Assembly (NCBI RefSeq): GCF_006740045.1
Contig: NZ_AP019749.1
Location: 124,001-188,000 of the forward strand
Origin: Comamonas terrigena NBRC 13299
Lineage (GTDB): Bacteria; Pseudomonadota; Gammaproteobacteria; Burkholderiales; Burkholderiaceae_C
Length of the DNA stretch: 64,000 nucleotides
Direction: 5' to 3'
The notes beneath the pieces are model-generated. The model saw nothing but the letters and a program-made list of their open reading frames with translations, did not search any database and had not been told where the DNA came from. This document shows positions 56,331 to 64,000 of the stretch, one piece after another. Every line of letters begins with the position of its first letter. Position 1 is the first letter of the stretch. The position numbers were made by a program, and so were the translations under genes.

Positions 56331-56894
56331 GCTTTAAGAGGTGCACAGTCGCCTTCCACGGCCGGATAAGACTTGAGCGAAGAATCGGTTGTGAAGTCCG
56401 ATACGCCGTTACTCTTCAAGAGCAATGGGGCTAACCGTGCAAGTAGATATTAGCCTATTCAGCCACCAGCCTATCTAGCCCGATAGAAAAAATTTGGATG
56501 CCTGCGGCCTTTTCCTTCCGAGCAGGTCTTGAGTCGTCTTAATCGGAAGTCGGCATTGGGTCGATCACAAGCCCTTGCCAACGACCGCTAACCAGCATCC
56601 AAACTCGCGGCTAAAGCACGTCTAGACTGCCCAGTTTCAAGCGGCCGCTTCCGCCGAGAGCAGTCACAGATCGGCGCGACTTGAACGGGGTCGATTGCTG
56701 GCTGCGCGAACGACCGCTAACGGGGAGCTCAGGGCCATCCTGCTGGTCCACTGAGCCTGTCCTCAGGCGACAGACCGCTCACGCTGCACAGCAGACATTT
56801 GCTGGCCAAGCTCCGAGGACCGCAATGGGTCGCTTTACGACATTGCACCGCTAAGAACGTTGACCTGCTGTAGTAAAAAAGTGGTGGGATATGC
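56331..56894. other. Intergenic region with short direct repeats
   Basis: About 560 bases without a gene. ACGACCGCTAAC occurs at 56579 and again at 56709, and related CCGCTAAG near 56850. Such mosaic non-coding DNA is typical between island modules. Confidence 0.5.
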
Positions 56895-57560
56895 ATGCAT
56901 ATCGTTGGCGGGCTTCGCATGCGAATTGGTAGTGGTTTTACTGTGCGAACGCTTGGTGGATTTCATGCGAATAGTCACTATTCTTCAGGTGAAGGCAATC
57001 GCTACAGTGGAGGAGGTCGTTCTGGCTCAGGGAGCTCACGACCGCGATGGTCTCGCGCCAGTTCAACAGTCTCGTATACACCAGCTTAGGTGGCGTCCCT
57101 CACGCCAGTGCGACAGGCCGTTGAAAGAGAGGCTGCTGCAAGACCTGACCTTCGGGATTGCTTCCTGTGCCATGCCTGGGATGACAGGCAAGGATCTGCA
57201 AAACAACTGCATGATTTGCTTGAAGCCGCAGGTGTCAAGGTGTGGTTCAGTGAGAAGGACCTTGGCCTTGAAGTACCGATGATGCGCGCTATCGATAAGG
57301 GGCTAGCGGCTTCCAAAATCGGACTTGTCTTGGTGACTCCAGCATTGCTTGCTCGCCTCCCGAAAGAGGGTGTTGCAGACAAAGAGCTCTCAACGCTCCT
57401 CCAAGGTAACCGGCTTGTACCGATCGTGCACGGTACAACCTATTCAGCGCTGCGCGATGTTAGTCCCATGCTGGCTTCGAGAAGTGGGCTTGATACATCA
57501 GAAGACAGCATGGCAGTAGTCGCAACAAAGGTTGCCGAGCTGGTTTCCATTTGGAGCTGA
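56895..57560 (+). pseudogene. TIR-domain protein interrupted by an in-frame amber codon
   Basis: Codons 56895-57086 give a Gly/Ser/Arg-rich N-terminus ending ASSTVSYTPA, then TAG (57087-57089). Immediately in the same frame the TIR domain follows: VASLTPVRQAVEREAA, DCFLCHAWDDRQG, VKVWFSEKDLG and VADKELSTLL, with a probable catalytic Glu in DKEL. Homologues of this type, as recalled, have an unbroken low-complexity start, TPAEV and the TIR domain. A single base change GAG to TAG explains the break. A GTG at 57090 could still start a 156-residue TIR protein. TIR domains cleave NAD+ during abortive infection. Confidence 0.78.
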
Positions 57561-57739
57561 CGAAACGGCTTACCTCTACGGGTGGTCATGATGCGCCAGC
57601 GAGAGGTTGGATGCTCATTGGATACTGGTCGTAGGTGGGAATACGGTCGACCTATGAGCACTCGACCTTGATTTCTCGGCGCTACCTTTCTCATGCAAAT
57701 GCTACGGAGGCAGAGAAGGGGGGTATCGCTGCTGGGCGT

Positions 57740-57762
57740 AAAAAGCCCGCGTGTAGCGGGCT
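57740..57762 (-). terminator. Terminator of the H-NS-family gene
   Basis: AGCCCGC-GTGTA-GCGGGCT hairpin. On the minus strand it is followed by T5, about 25 bases after the stop codon. Confidence 0.75.
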
Positions 57763-57783
57763 CTGTTGTTTTGGCGCGATAGC

Positions 57784-58068
57784 TTAAATCGCAAATGCTG
57801 CGCGGTCCTGGTCAGCAATCCACTTCGGCGGCTTGCCGCGGCCTGTCCAGGTGGCGCCAGTAGCGGGGTCGCGGTACTTGGGTGCCACAGCTGCACGGGC
57901 ACCGGTAGACACCTTCTTGCCGCCAAACACGTCGTCAGCAGTCAGCCCGTATTGCTTGACCAGTTCACGCGCTTGCGTGACTGCTTGGGCCAATTCGTGC
58001 TTACGCGCCTCAGCGATCTTTGCGTCCAGTTCAGCTTTTTGTTGGAGAAGGCTTTTGTAGGTGCTCAT
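57784..58068 (-). CDS. H-NS-family nucleoid-associated silencer
   Basis: 94 residues from ATG 58068, where the family start MSTYKSLLQQKAELDAKI lies; the frame continues upstream without conservation. The helical oligomerisation part runs to about residue 45. The C-terminal AT-DNA-binding domain is YRDPATGATWTGRGKPPKWI with the RGKPP-type hook. Such Bv3F/H-NS proteins silence horizontally acquired AT-rich genes. Carried on the island, it may repress cargo or replace host H-NS. A decayed paralogue lies at 37637-37924. Confidence 0.92.
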   Translation of the reverse strand: MSTYKSLLQQKAELDAKIAEARKHELAQAVTQARELVKQYGLTADDVFGGKKVSTGARAAVAPKYRDPATGATWTGRGKPPKWIADQDRAAFAI

Positions 58069-58247
58069 GTTGGGGGTCCCTTTGTTTGAGAGTTTGCTGT
58101 TGCGGGTTGAAAGCTGCGCGTATGGCTCGCGCTTGGGGCTTGTCATATGTGCCTTCAACTAAGAAAGCAGGTTCGTCTAGTAGTTTTCGATAATATTAAT
58201 GATTCATTAACTTCTGAAATGCAGGGCATTCCATAACTTAAGTCTCT

Positions 58248-58289
58248 CCCAAACCTGAGCCGCCGCTCGGGCAGAGGCTCAGGTTTGGG
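58248..58289. repeat. 14-bp perfect inverted repeat with 14-base loop
   Basis: CCCAAACCTGAGCC (58248-58261) and GGCTCAGGTTTGGG (58276-58289) are exact complements; the loop GCCGCTCGGGCAGA can itself pair weakly. No T-run follows, so a terminator is unlikely. A small structured RNA, protein site or recombination relic are possible. Confidence 0.55.
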
Positions 58290-58528
58290 TTGAATCCAGC
58301 CACAGCGTGCATGCTGGATCCATACATCAACGCAGAGAGGGTGCGGCGTTGCTCTGCAACGTAGTGACATGGGATGTGACTTACTTGTATATTTATACAG
58401 TTCAGATCGCTGGGTGCATTATTTTAGGGCGGCATCCATCATCACAGCACCCGCCCACCGGCATCTGGACAGCTAGGCGTTCAGTTACAAGCATCCTGAA
58501 GCTGAAATCTTGAAGGAAAATGCATTAA

Positions 58529-58546
58529 TTCTTTCATTTGAAAGAA
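58529..58546. promoter_or_regulatory. Probable operator of the RES-Xre pair
   Basis: TTCTTTCA-TT-TGAAAGAA, a perfect palindrome about 55 bases before the antitoxin ATG. Toxin-antitoxin operons are normally autoregulated by the antitoxin HTH binding such sites. Confidence 0.55.
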
Positions 58547-58599
58547 ATTTGTGTGATGCTTTTAGTCAAGCCGCGATTCTTGAGGCTTAGGAGAACACC

Positions 58600-58974
58600 A
58601 TGGCAGCTGTACCTAAAGTCAAACCCAACCCCGAAGTAGTGCTGAGCAAGGCTACTTTGAATGCCGCTATGCAGCTGGGGTTGAACAATGCCGAGCTGGC
58701 AAAGGTGCTTGGCATCAGCGAGCCTTCTATTTCCCGCATTGCTTCCGGCAGCCGTCACATTGACCCCCACAGTCGTGAAGGCCAAACAGCCTTGATCCTG
58801 GTTCGAATTTTCCGCGCGTTGGATCTGCTTGTCGGTGGCGACTCCAGTGCTCGCAATGCCTGGATGACTAGCCACAACAAGGTCATTGCCAGTGTTCCTA
58901 AGGCAGCGATCCAGACTGTGCCCGGCCTCGTGCACACCATTGACTACTTGGACGGCATGAAAGGTGCCGCATGA
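58600..58974 (+). CDS. Xre/MbcA/ParS-family antitoxin
   Basis: 124 residues from ATG 58600, after TAGGAGA. HTH part MQLGLNNAELAKVLGISEPS followed by ISRIASGSRH, then the toxin-binding segment ALILVRIFRALDLLVGGD, with NKVIASVPKAAIQTVPGL and VHTIDYLDGMKG. This is the Xre-MbcA-ParS domain order. It neutralises the downstream RES toxin and, through its HTH, should repress the operon. Its stop overlaps the toxin start (ATGA). Confidence 0.9.
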   Translation: MAAVPKVKPNPEVVLSKATLNAAMQLGLNNAELAKVLGISEPSISRIASGSRHIDPHSREGQTALILVRIFRALDLLVGGDSSARNAWMTSHNKVIASVPKAAIQTVPGLVHTIDYLDGMKGAA

Positions 58975-59699
58975 GTGGTTCCCAAGTCTGGGGGGACAGT
59001 TGGTTCGGCGACACCGGCAAGCATCTGGAAATGCCTGCCGCGTGGCGCGGAATTCTTACCGAGTATTTTTCGGCTTCTTTGAAGCTGGTTGATGACGCAG
59101 ATGAATTGCAGGTCCTGGAGGAGCTGCTTGGAGCCACCACCCCGACGCTGCACTCGCATCAAGAAGACAAGCACCCTCAGGTGTTGGCTCCGTTCAATTT
59201 CCGGCCCAAGCATGCATCGCGTTTTCGCGTAGCAGACCGCTCAGGGTTTTGGTACGGTGCTTCGACCCTGGATGCCGCGCAATTTGAAGTGGCTTACTGG
59301 CGAATGCTGTTCATCAGGGATAGCGCAGGCCTCCGCCAAAGCGAGCTTCTCACTGACCACAGTTTTTTCCAGATCAATGTGGCCGGGCATGGCATCGATT
59401 TGATGGCCCAACCATGGTCAGAGCATCGCGACATTTGGCGGCACCCGAACGACTACACAGCTACTCAAGCACTCGCTGAGGCAGCTGAGGCACAGCACAT
59501 TGAGTGGATGCAGTATGAGTCGGTGCGCGCTCCGCATGCTGCATTGGCGGTTGTGTTCACCCCAAATGCATTGCATGGCACTACACATGATATGAACGTC
59601 TCTCTGCAGGAGTGGACATGCAAGACCAACCGTGACAGGGTTGTCTTCGTGAACCGCAGCTCTGGCGCAGTCATGGCTTGGACGATTGATGGCGATTGA
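58971..59699 (+). CDS. RES-domain toxin (NAD+ phosphorylase/glycohydrolase type)
   Basis: 242 residues. The RES core shows SRFRVADRSGFWYGASTLD (Arg and Tyr), AAQFEVAYWRMLF (Glu) and the later Ser-containing RAPHAALAVVFTPNALHG. RES toxins degrade NAD+, halting growth. Translationally coupled to the Xre antitoxin. Besides maintaining the island, RES-Xre pairs may act in phage defense by NAD+ loss. Confidence 0.9.
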   Translation: MSGSQVWGDSWFGDTGKHLEMPAAWRGILTEYFSASLKLVDDADELQVLEELLGATTPTLHSHQEDKHPQVLAPFNFRPKHASRFRVADRSGFWYGASTLDAAQFEVAYWRMLFIRDSAGLRQSELLTDHSFFQINVAGHGIDLMAQPWSEHRDIWRHPNDYTATQALAEAAEAQHIEWMQYESVRAPHAALAVVFTPNALHGTTHDMNVSLQEWTCKTNRDRVVFVNRSSGAVMAWTIDGD

Positions 59700-59926
59700 C
59701 TCACTTGTAGCGAGCCGGACCAATGCGCTTCCTCTGCAATACGCGAGGCTAAGGTGTATGAGCAGGTGAAGCACTCTGTTCGCCACGCGGTCATCCTATT
59801 GCTGTCGCCAGCGGATACCTCGGTCGCATTGGCACAGAGCTAGTTTTTTTACACGCGTTGGCGATGAAGTCAGGAGCAACGATGTAAGTTGGCCTCCAGT
59901 AAGAGTCAACCCAACTCCTCTGCTTG

Positions 59927-60385
59927 CTATGCAGACTTCGTAGTCACGGCCGGACACCGTAAGAGCAGTTCTCGGTCCTTGAACTCATTAACCGTAGTGC
60001 CTAATTTCGATTCTACGAAGTGGAAGCCGTCCGCTGTGGCGTAGATCTTGGCTTTCATACGTGGTGCTGCAGGCTCCACTGCTTCCCAAATTTCCTTCAA
60101 GCGCGCCATGTCCCACCCGCCGCCCTCGAAGCTTGGCAAAGGGATCATCAAGTACACCGACAAGATCTTTACGCCTTGCTGGACCAAGCCCAATACGTGT
60201 TCGGGTCTAGATAGAAGCAAAGTGCTGATCATCTTCAACTCGTCTACGTCGTCCTGGTTGGAGGCTTCAAATTCGACCAGGAACCAAAAAATGCGAATCT
60301 GTAGTTCTGCGCCGCTCCACAGGTTTTGGCTATCACCGAACAGAGAGGACAGAGAGCTTTTGTTGGTGTCGTTGGTCAAGAACAT
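59927..60385 (-). CDS. Hypothetical protein divergent from XRE regulator
   Basis: 152 residues from ATG 60385; a TTG at 60406 is an alternative. Mixed alpha/beta sequence (QIRIFWFLVEFEASNQDDV, GVKILSVYLMIPLPSFEGGG, KIYATADGFHFVESKLGTTV) without a recognised domain. It is divergent from the small XRE gene, with their starts 80 bases apart and an inverted repeat between them. It could be a toxin or island gene controlled by XRE; no direct evidence. Confidence 0.6.
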   Translation of the reverse strand: MFLTNDTNKSSLSSLFGDSQNLWSGAELQIRIFWFLVEFEASNQDDVDELKMISTLLLSRPEHVLGLVQQGVKILSVYLMIPLPSFEGGGWDMARLKEIWEAVEPAAPRMKAKIYATADGFHFVESKLGTTVNEFKDRELLLRCPAVTTKSA

Positions 60386-60441
60386 GGAATCGAGCAAGAG
60401 ATGCAAGCCCCGGTGCGGAAGGCGCAGTGGGCGCGCGATTA

Positions 60442-60462
60442 TGTACCATTAATGCTGGTGCA
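60442..60462. promoter_or_regulatory. Possible XRE operator
   Basis: TGTACCA-TTAATGC-TGGTGCA, an inverted repeat with one mismatch, directly before the XRE ATG at 60466. Confidence 0.35.
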
Positions 60463-60465
60463 TAA

Positions 60466-60777
60466 ATGCTCCATGCCCGCGACAGTCAGCGGGTGCCGAG
60501 CGTTTCCGACATCACCTTCCGACAAGCAGTTGCTGCTGAGGTCAAGGCGCGTCGTGCCCAGATTGGCATCAGCCAAGAAGAGCTGGCATTCAGGGCCAAC
60601 GTCCACCGCACTTTTGTAGCCAGGCTGGAAGTTGCGCGCACGCAACCATCACTCAGCGTAGTCTTCCAGTTAGCCGATGCACTACAGGTCTCCCCCGAGG
60701 ATCTTGTGAAGGCAGTCCGCCAGCGGATCGTGCGGGCAATCAACGGGACCACAGCACAGCAGCGACTCCCGTCTTAA
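60466..60777 (+). CDS. XRE-family HTH regulator
   Basis: 103 residues. HTH VKARRAQIGISQEELAFRANVHRTFVARLEVART with the helper QPSLSVVFQLADALQVSPEDL is a complete cro/C1-type domain. The first 17 residues may not be translated, as no strong ribosome-binding site precedes 60466. Likely autoregulator also acting on the divergent 152-residue gene. Confidence 0.82.
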   Translation: MLHARDSQRVPSVSDITFRQAVAAEVKARRAQIGISQEELAFRANVHRTFVARLEVARTQPSLSVVFQLADALQVSPEDLVKAVRQRIVRAINGTTAQQRLPS

Positions 60778-61258
60778 GCATGTCTTTCAGTGGTCCGTGT
60801 GCAGGACATCGCATCGAAGAAAACGATTAGAACCAGGGCGGTGATCGCAGGACGCTGATTAGCTTTGCTCATGAGCATCAGGGGTGCTTGACACTTCGTG
60901 GTCATGCACTTGTCGCAATCCGGGACCTCTGTGCTTTGGCTACCTTGGCCATCGCTTCGTCATCTGCCGAGGTTGCACCGAAATGGTGCGTATTTTTGTG
61001 TCTTGGCCTAGCAGGGCAACTCTGCCAAGTTGGCTAGCAACTGGCTAAACGGCAGAGAGACTGGCGGAGGCTTACGCGATTGCGGGTGCGGCGGTCAATT
61101 CAGGAACCTCGCGCGTTGAAACCATGGCGAAATAGAAAGAATCGCCAGTAATGTCGATATATAAAATTTTCGGGTGATTTGCTGCTTACATTAACAGCCG
61201 CAGGCGTGGGGGGTTGTAACGCTTGGGGAATTAGCGGTTGTTTGTACCACGGCGTTAA
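60778..61258. other. Intergenic region downstream of the recombinase trio
   Basis: About 480 bases, no gene recognised. It is AT-rich next to the recombinase stop codon. No clear terminator was seen. Confidence 0.5.
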
Positions 61259-62623
61259 TTATTTCGGAGTTTTTGGTAATATTTTCTCATTAGCAAGTGC
61301 CAGTAATTGAGCGGCTAAATCAGGGCTGGTTTCTAATGAACTTGAACCAATGCGATTCACGGCAGCTCGTAGAGCTTCAAGCTCTGCGTGGAGATCAATG
61401 ACGCTACGGTTGGTACCCACCTGCTCAATTTCAGAGAATGCTAAGTCAATGTATCTGTCAAGCGACGAGAGCGATAGATGTCCGGTCCATTGTTGTAGTT
61501 GTTGTTTGATATCTTTGACACTAATGATGGCGCGGCGCAGGTCTGAAGGCGATTCGAAATCGTGTTGTTCAATTAGTGCAACAAACATCTTGGTTATAAA
61601 TCTATGACGAAAAAGATGCGGAGAGGCTGAGTTTTTGAGGCCTGCATGTTGCGAGAGAATATGAATCTCTTGAGTAATTGTGTTTGGCCTCAGTGGCATT
61701 CCGGTACGTTCGTTAATAAAAAATTTGCCATGATCTTTTTCAAGGCCAACTGTTCGTCGTATTACAGCTCTACGGCTCGTCTGAATAAAATTCCAGAGCT
61801 CCAAGAGGTCTGCCTTTGCAACTGGAATTTCACGATACGCTTCCTTTCCTCCGCGCCGCTTGGCGGTCATCATCCTAAGCATGTGCGGCGACGTTGAAAT
61901 TGCTCGCGCCACGTCTGCAATCGATAAGTTCGCGACTTCTATTCTGCGGCCGCCAGTCATCTCTAGGACTCGGAGCATGGCATATCTTCTGCGTCGCTGT
62001 TCCATGCTGGTGCTGGTTGGAAGTACTGCTTCGCGCAATGCATTGATCGCATTCGCGCTAATTGGATACCGGCGGTGAAGGGGGGCGGGGCTCGGTAAAG
62101 ATGAGTGGCACCACTTAGATTTGTACTTATGCCTTTCTCTAGTGCGATGGATGGTTTCTCTATACGCTTTGATCTTGCCTTGACGCCCAAGAAGATTTGG
62201 CTCCTCCCGATCGAGAGCAATGAATTCCAGAAAATCTAGGCAATGGTTGCCTATCGCTAATGTGTGACTGTCGCTTCTGACAGGTTGACCAATATCAGCG
62301 CCTTGTTTCCTGAGAGAGTGGATGAAGGTACTGAACTGACCATCAGTCAAATCGTGAAAGTCTACCCGCCGTTTGAAGCAGAAGCGAACCAAGTGACCAA
62401 TGTTAGACACATACGTAGTAAGGCTGCCGCCGCGTCCACTCCTAGAAAGCCCTCGGTCGAAAAGTTCCAAGATGTAGCTATTTGCCGCAGCACACCATCG
62501 ACCGTTAGGCCAGAGAACACACGGAATGCCATGCGCGTCGACGCAAAGAGGCTCGCGAGTGGTTGGCTCGGATGCGTATGGGAGGCGAAAGTCTCCAGAG
62601 GTTAGGCGGAATAAGTGATTCAC
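61259..62623 (-). CDS. Tyrosine recombinase, third gene of the island trio
   Basis: 454 residues. Catalytic residues are in place: Arg I in TGGRRIEVANL (226/227), HLFRHRF (His336, Arg339), the GH of WTGHLSLSS (381-382) and the nucleophile Tyr391 in LDRYIDLAF. The N-terminal half is a core-binding SAM-like domain. Starts one base after the stop of the 179-residue gene, so the three are one operon. Possible relatives are Tn554-type TnpA or a recombinase of the Gamma-Mobile-Trio kind; assignment needs profile searches. Confidence 0.88.
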   Translation of the reverse strand: MNHLFRLTSGDFRLPYASEPTTREPLCVDAHGIPCVLWPNGRWCAAANSYILELFDRGLSRSGRGGSLTTYVSNIGHLVRFCFKRRVDFHDLTDGQFSTFIHSLRKQGADIGQPVRSDSHTLAIGNHCLDFLEFIALDREEPNLLGRQGKIKAYRETIHRTRERHKYKSKWCHSSLPSPAPLHRRYPISANAINALREAVLPTSTSMEQRRRRYAMLRVLEMTGGRRIEVANLSIADVARAISTSPHMLRMMTAKRRGGKEAYREIPVAKADLLELWNFIQTSRRAVIRRTVGLEKDHGKFFINERTGMPLRPNTITQEIHILSQHAGLKNSASPHLFRHRFITKMFVALIEQHDFESPSDLRRAIISVKDIKQQLQQWTGHLSLSSLDRYIDLAFSEIEQVGTNRSVIDLHAELEALRAAVNRIGSSSLETSPDLAAQLLALANEKILPKTPK

Positions 62624-62624
62624 G

Positions 62625-63164
62625 TTATTTCGACTCGTCTACTACATGAAGATGGCTGGGCAATATTTGCCGTAAAGAGAGCATATCCCGTATTTCTTTT
62701 TGATCTTGTGCACATCGTTCGATTAAACTTGCATCCCGACTATCGGTTGCATATTGGCGTCCATGCCGTAGGGCGCGCTCAAGTAAACGATGCACTAGGA
62801 GTAGATCTTCTGTTGAGGCCTGCAACTGGTCTTTGAGACTTTTTACGCGTAGCTGCAAGATGCGTTTTGATCCACTGTCATCTTGTTGAGCGGCACCAGC
62901 ATTATTTTCAAGAGCTGCCAGTGCGCGTCTGCGCGCCATATCGAGAGCATTGAAGCCTCCAGGAATAACTGAGCAAGATTTCTTAAGCGTGTTCAAGGAG
63001 CATGCGGAAATTCCGTTAAGCTGGTCTGAATATTTAGCCAGAGTGGCTTGTGAGTGCAAATAGCTGTGTATGCCCTGGTGTTGCTCCGCACTGGGTTGTG
63101 CGTAAGCAGCTTCCATAGCGGATAGAAGTGCAAGGGTAGAGGCCTCTCTTGGAGTAACACTCAT
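62625..63164 (-). CDS. Small helical partner protein of the recombinase trio
   Basis: 179 residues, no domain recognised. N-terminal half ALLSAMEAAYAQPSAEQHQG and LNTLKKSCSVIPGGF, then a predicted coiled coil (ALAALENNAGAAQQDDS...LQLRVKSLKDQLQA, LLLVHRLLERAL). It overlaps the upstream recombinase gene by ATGA and abuts the downstream one. Similar small proteins between two recombinases occur in Tn554-like and Gamma-Mobile-Trio elements (GmtX position), so an accessory role in integration is likely. Confidence 0.75.
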   Translation of the reverse strand: MSVTPREASTLALLSAMEAAYAQPSAEQHQGIHSYLHSQATLAKYSDQLNGISACSLNTLKKSCSVIPGGFNALDMARRRALAALENNAGAAQQDDSGSKRILQLRVKSLKDQLQASTEDLLLVHRLLERALRHGRQYATDSRDASLIERCAQDQKEIRDMLSLRQILPSHLHVVDESK

Positions 63165-64000
63165 AATGTGGACTTTCTTTCAACTTGTATCATCACTACA
63201 TACTCTTGCCCTGAATGTCCTTCAAAGAAATGAGGCTCAATGGTTACACTTCCATCTTCCATGAGTTCACTGATAAGTCCAGCAAGCTCATCGTTGTCAA
63301 GTAACTGTATTGCGGTCGAATTGAATCTTTCATTAAGAATGGCAGCTAGATTTTCAGTACTGGCGTCAGCCTGCCTGAGTCGATCAACGGCAAAATCGAC
63401 CTTGACACTTTTAAGTACTTCGCCTGGAGTGGATTCAGTGATGTAGTGGTAGAGATGTTTGGCGTCTGTGTGCCCTAGGAACCAGCGCAAGGTCTCCAAG
63501 CTTGAAAAGGAATTTCCATAGAAGAACAACATCGCGAAAAATCGTCTCAATTGATGCTGTCGAATGTAATAGCGACGTCCTGTCGAATCTTTATCTATTT
63601 CGAAGAAATCGCAAAAACGATCTAAGGTTATGTTGCACGATTCGTTGTCGCACTCAATAAATCGTGGGTGATGAAGGCTGGGGAATGATAGGAGTTGAAT
63701 GTAGTTCTTAATTAATCCCAGTTCAATAAAGTCTTTTTGTAGGTTCTCTAAATTAGATATGAACCGGACGATTATCTCCGGAACTGGCCTAATTATCCGT
63801 TCGCGGAGTTCGCCTACATTACGCTTGCGAGCAAGAAATTTTAGTCTAGTCCTGGATTCGTCAAATATGTCTCCCGCCATAAGGTCGAGAAGTTCACCTT
63901 GGCGTCGAGCCATTATTGCGCCGATTGCAATAAGCAGACTTCCCCATAAAACTTGCAAAAGTTCGTAGAGCCCACTGCCGCGACGAAATTCACGGAAAAA
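63161..64000 (-). CDS. Tyrosine recombinase, first gene of the trio (5' end outside window)
   Basis: The frame is open to the window edge, so the true start lies beyond 64000. The visible 279 residues include Arg I in MARRQGELLDLMAG, the box II RQHQLRRFFAML, and LGHTDAKHLYHYITES with the nucleophile Tyr region. The C-terminal ~80 residues after the catalytic part are an unusual extension ending VVMIQVERK. The size suggests a large recombinase. The protein should cut and join at the comM attachment site with the second recombinase. Confidence 0.87.
   Translation of the reverse strand, partial: FFREFRRGSGLYELLQVLWGSLLIAIGAIMARRQGELLDLMAGDIFDESRTRLKFLARKRNVGELRERIIRPVPEIIVRFISNLENLQKDFIELGLIKNYIQLLSFPSLHHPRFIECDNESCNITLDRFCDFFEIDKDSTGRRYYIRQHQLRRFFAMLFFYGNSFSSLETLRWFLGHTDAKHLYHYITESTPGEVLKSVKVDFAVDRLRQADASTENLAAILNERFNSTAIQLLDNDELAGLISELMEDGSVTIEPHFFEGHSGQEYVVMIQVERKSTL

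Larger units (their letters stand above)
58069..58599. other. Control region with two inverted repeats
   Basis: About 530 bases between divergent hns-like and antitoxin genes. It holds a 14-base perfect inverted repeat at 58248-58289 and an 8-base one at 58529-58546. No gene recognised. Confidence 0.55.

Noticed and set aside
56860..57282. 140-codon frame overlapping the TIR gene
   Set aside because: It is out of frame with the TIR domain, which has clear motifs in the other frame.
36114..64000. Tn7-like transposition genes expected for comM islands
   Set aside because: No TniA/B/C-like sequence is found in the visible part; the only mobility genes are tyrosine recombinases and an IS relic.

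Overview
The window comes from a high-GC betaproteobacterium, most likely Comamonadaceae (Comamonas/Acidovorax/Delftia type). The evidence is the GC-rich coding with G/C third positions, two Bug-type (TctC) solute receptors, many LysR/IclR regulators with short-chain dehydrogenases, duplicated Liv-type ABC transporters, and a metH whose visible end is only the AdoMet-activation domain. Species cannot be named from this sequence.

Positions 1-36,114 are host chromosome. In order: the end of metH; two small exported proteins; an ankyrin protein; an SDR/Bug/LysR group divergent from lrgAB; a succinyl-CoA:acetate CoA-transferase; a BrkB/YihY membrane protein; a complete Liv ABC operon (H-M-G-F-binding protein); an SDR, an IclR regulator and a Bug receptor; an alicyclic-acid catabolic operon badH-badI-aliB-aliA with divergent badR (cyclohexanecarboxyl-CoA to pimelyl-CoA, but no badK here); ferredoxin-NADP reductase; a second Liv operon with a fused LivH-LivM permease; a LysR/SDR pair; two lipoproteins; a nitronate monooxygenase; and an MFS transporter divergent from a LysR regulator. 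The two Liv systems and the Bug receptors plausibly import acids that feed the CoA-ligase/bad pathway.

At about 36,114 the chromosome ends inside comM (yifB). Only the C-terminal ~200 codons remain, in frame with foreign sequence. From there to 64,000 the window is one side of a genomic island. At its far edge is a tightly packed trio, two tyrosine recombinases flanking a small helical protein, and the outermost recombinase runs off the window. The rest of the island and the comM 5' half should lie beyond.

The cargo is a defense island built from patches of different base composition: an NdpA-like nucleoid protein paired with a membrane protein; an AT-rich 1271-residue protein with a nuclease-like C-terminus; a GC-rich, translationally coupled three-gene operon (VPA1262-like/PLD, PLD, large helical protein); Gabija (GajA-GajB) divergent from a DUF4365 protein; a TIR protein split by an in-frame amber codon; an H-NS-family silencer; a RES-Xre toxin-antitoxin pair; and an XRE regulator with a divergent unknown gene. 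Between modules lie decayed genes: an H-NS-family pseudogene, an IclR-family pseudogene and an IS5-type transposase tail. The best candidates for undescribed systems are the three-gene PLD operon, the 1271-residue protein and the NdpA/membrane pair. No tRNA, rRNA or CRISPR array was seen.
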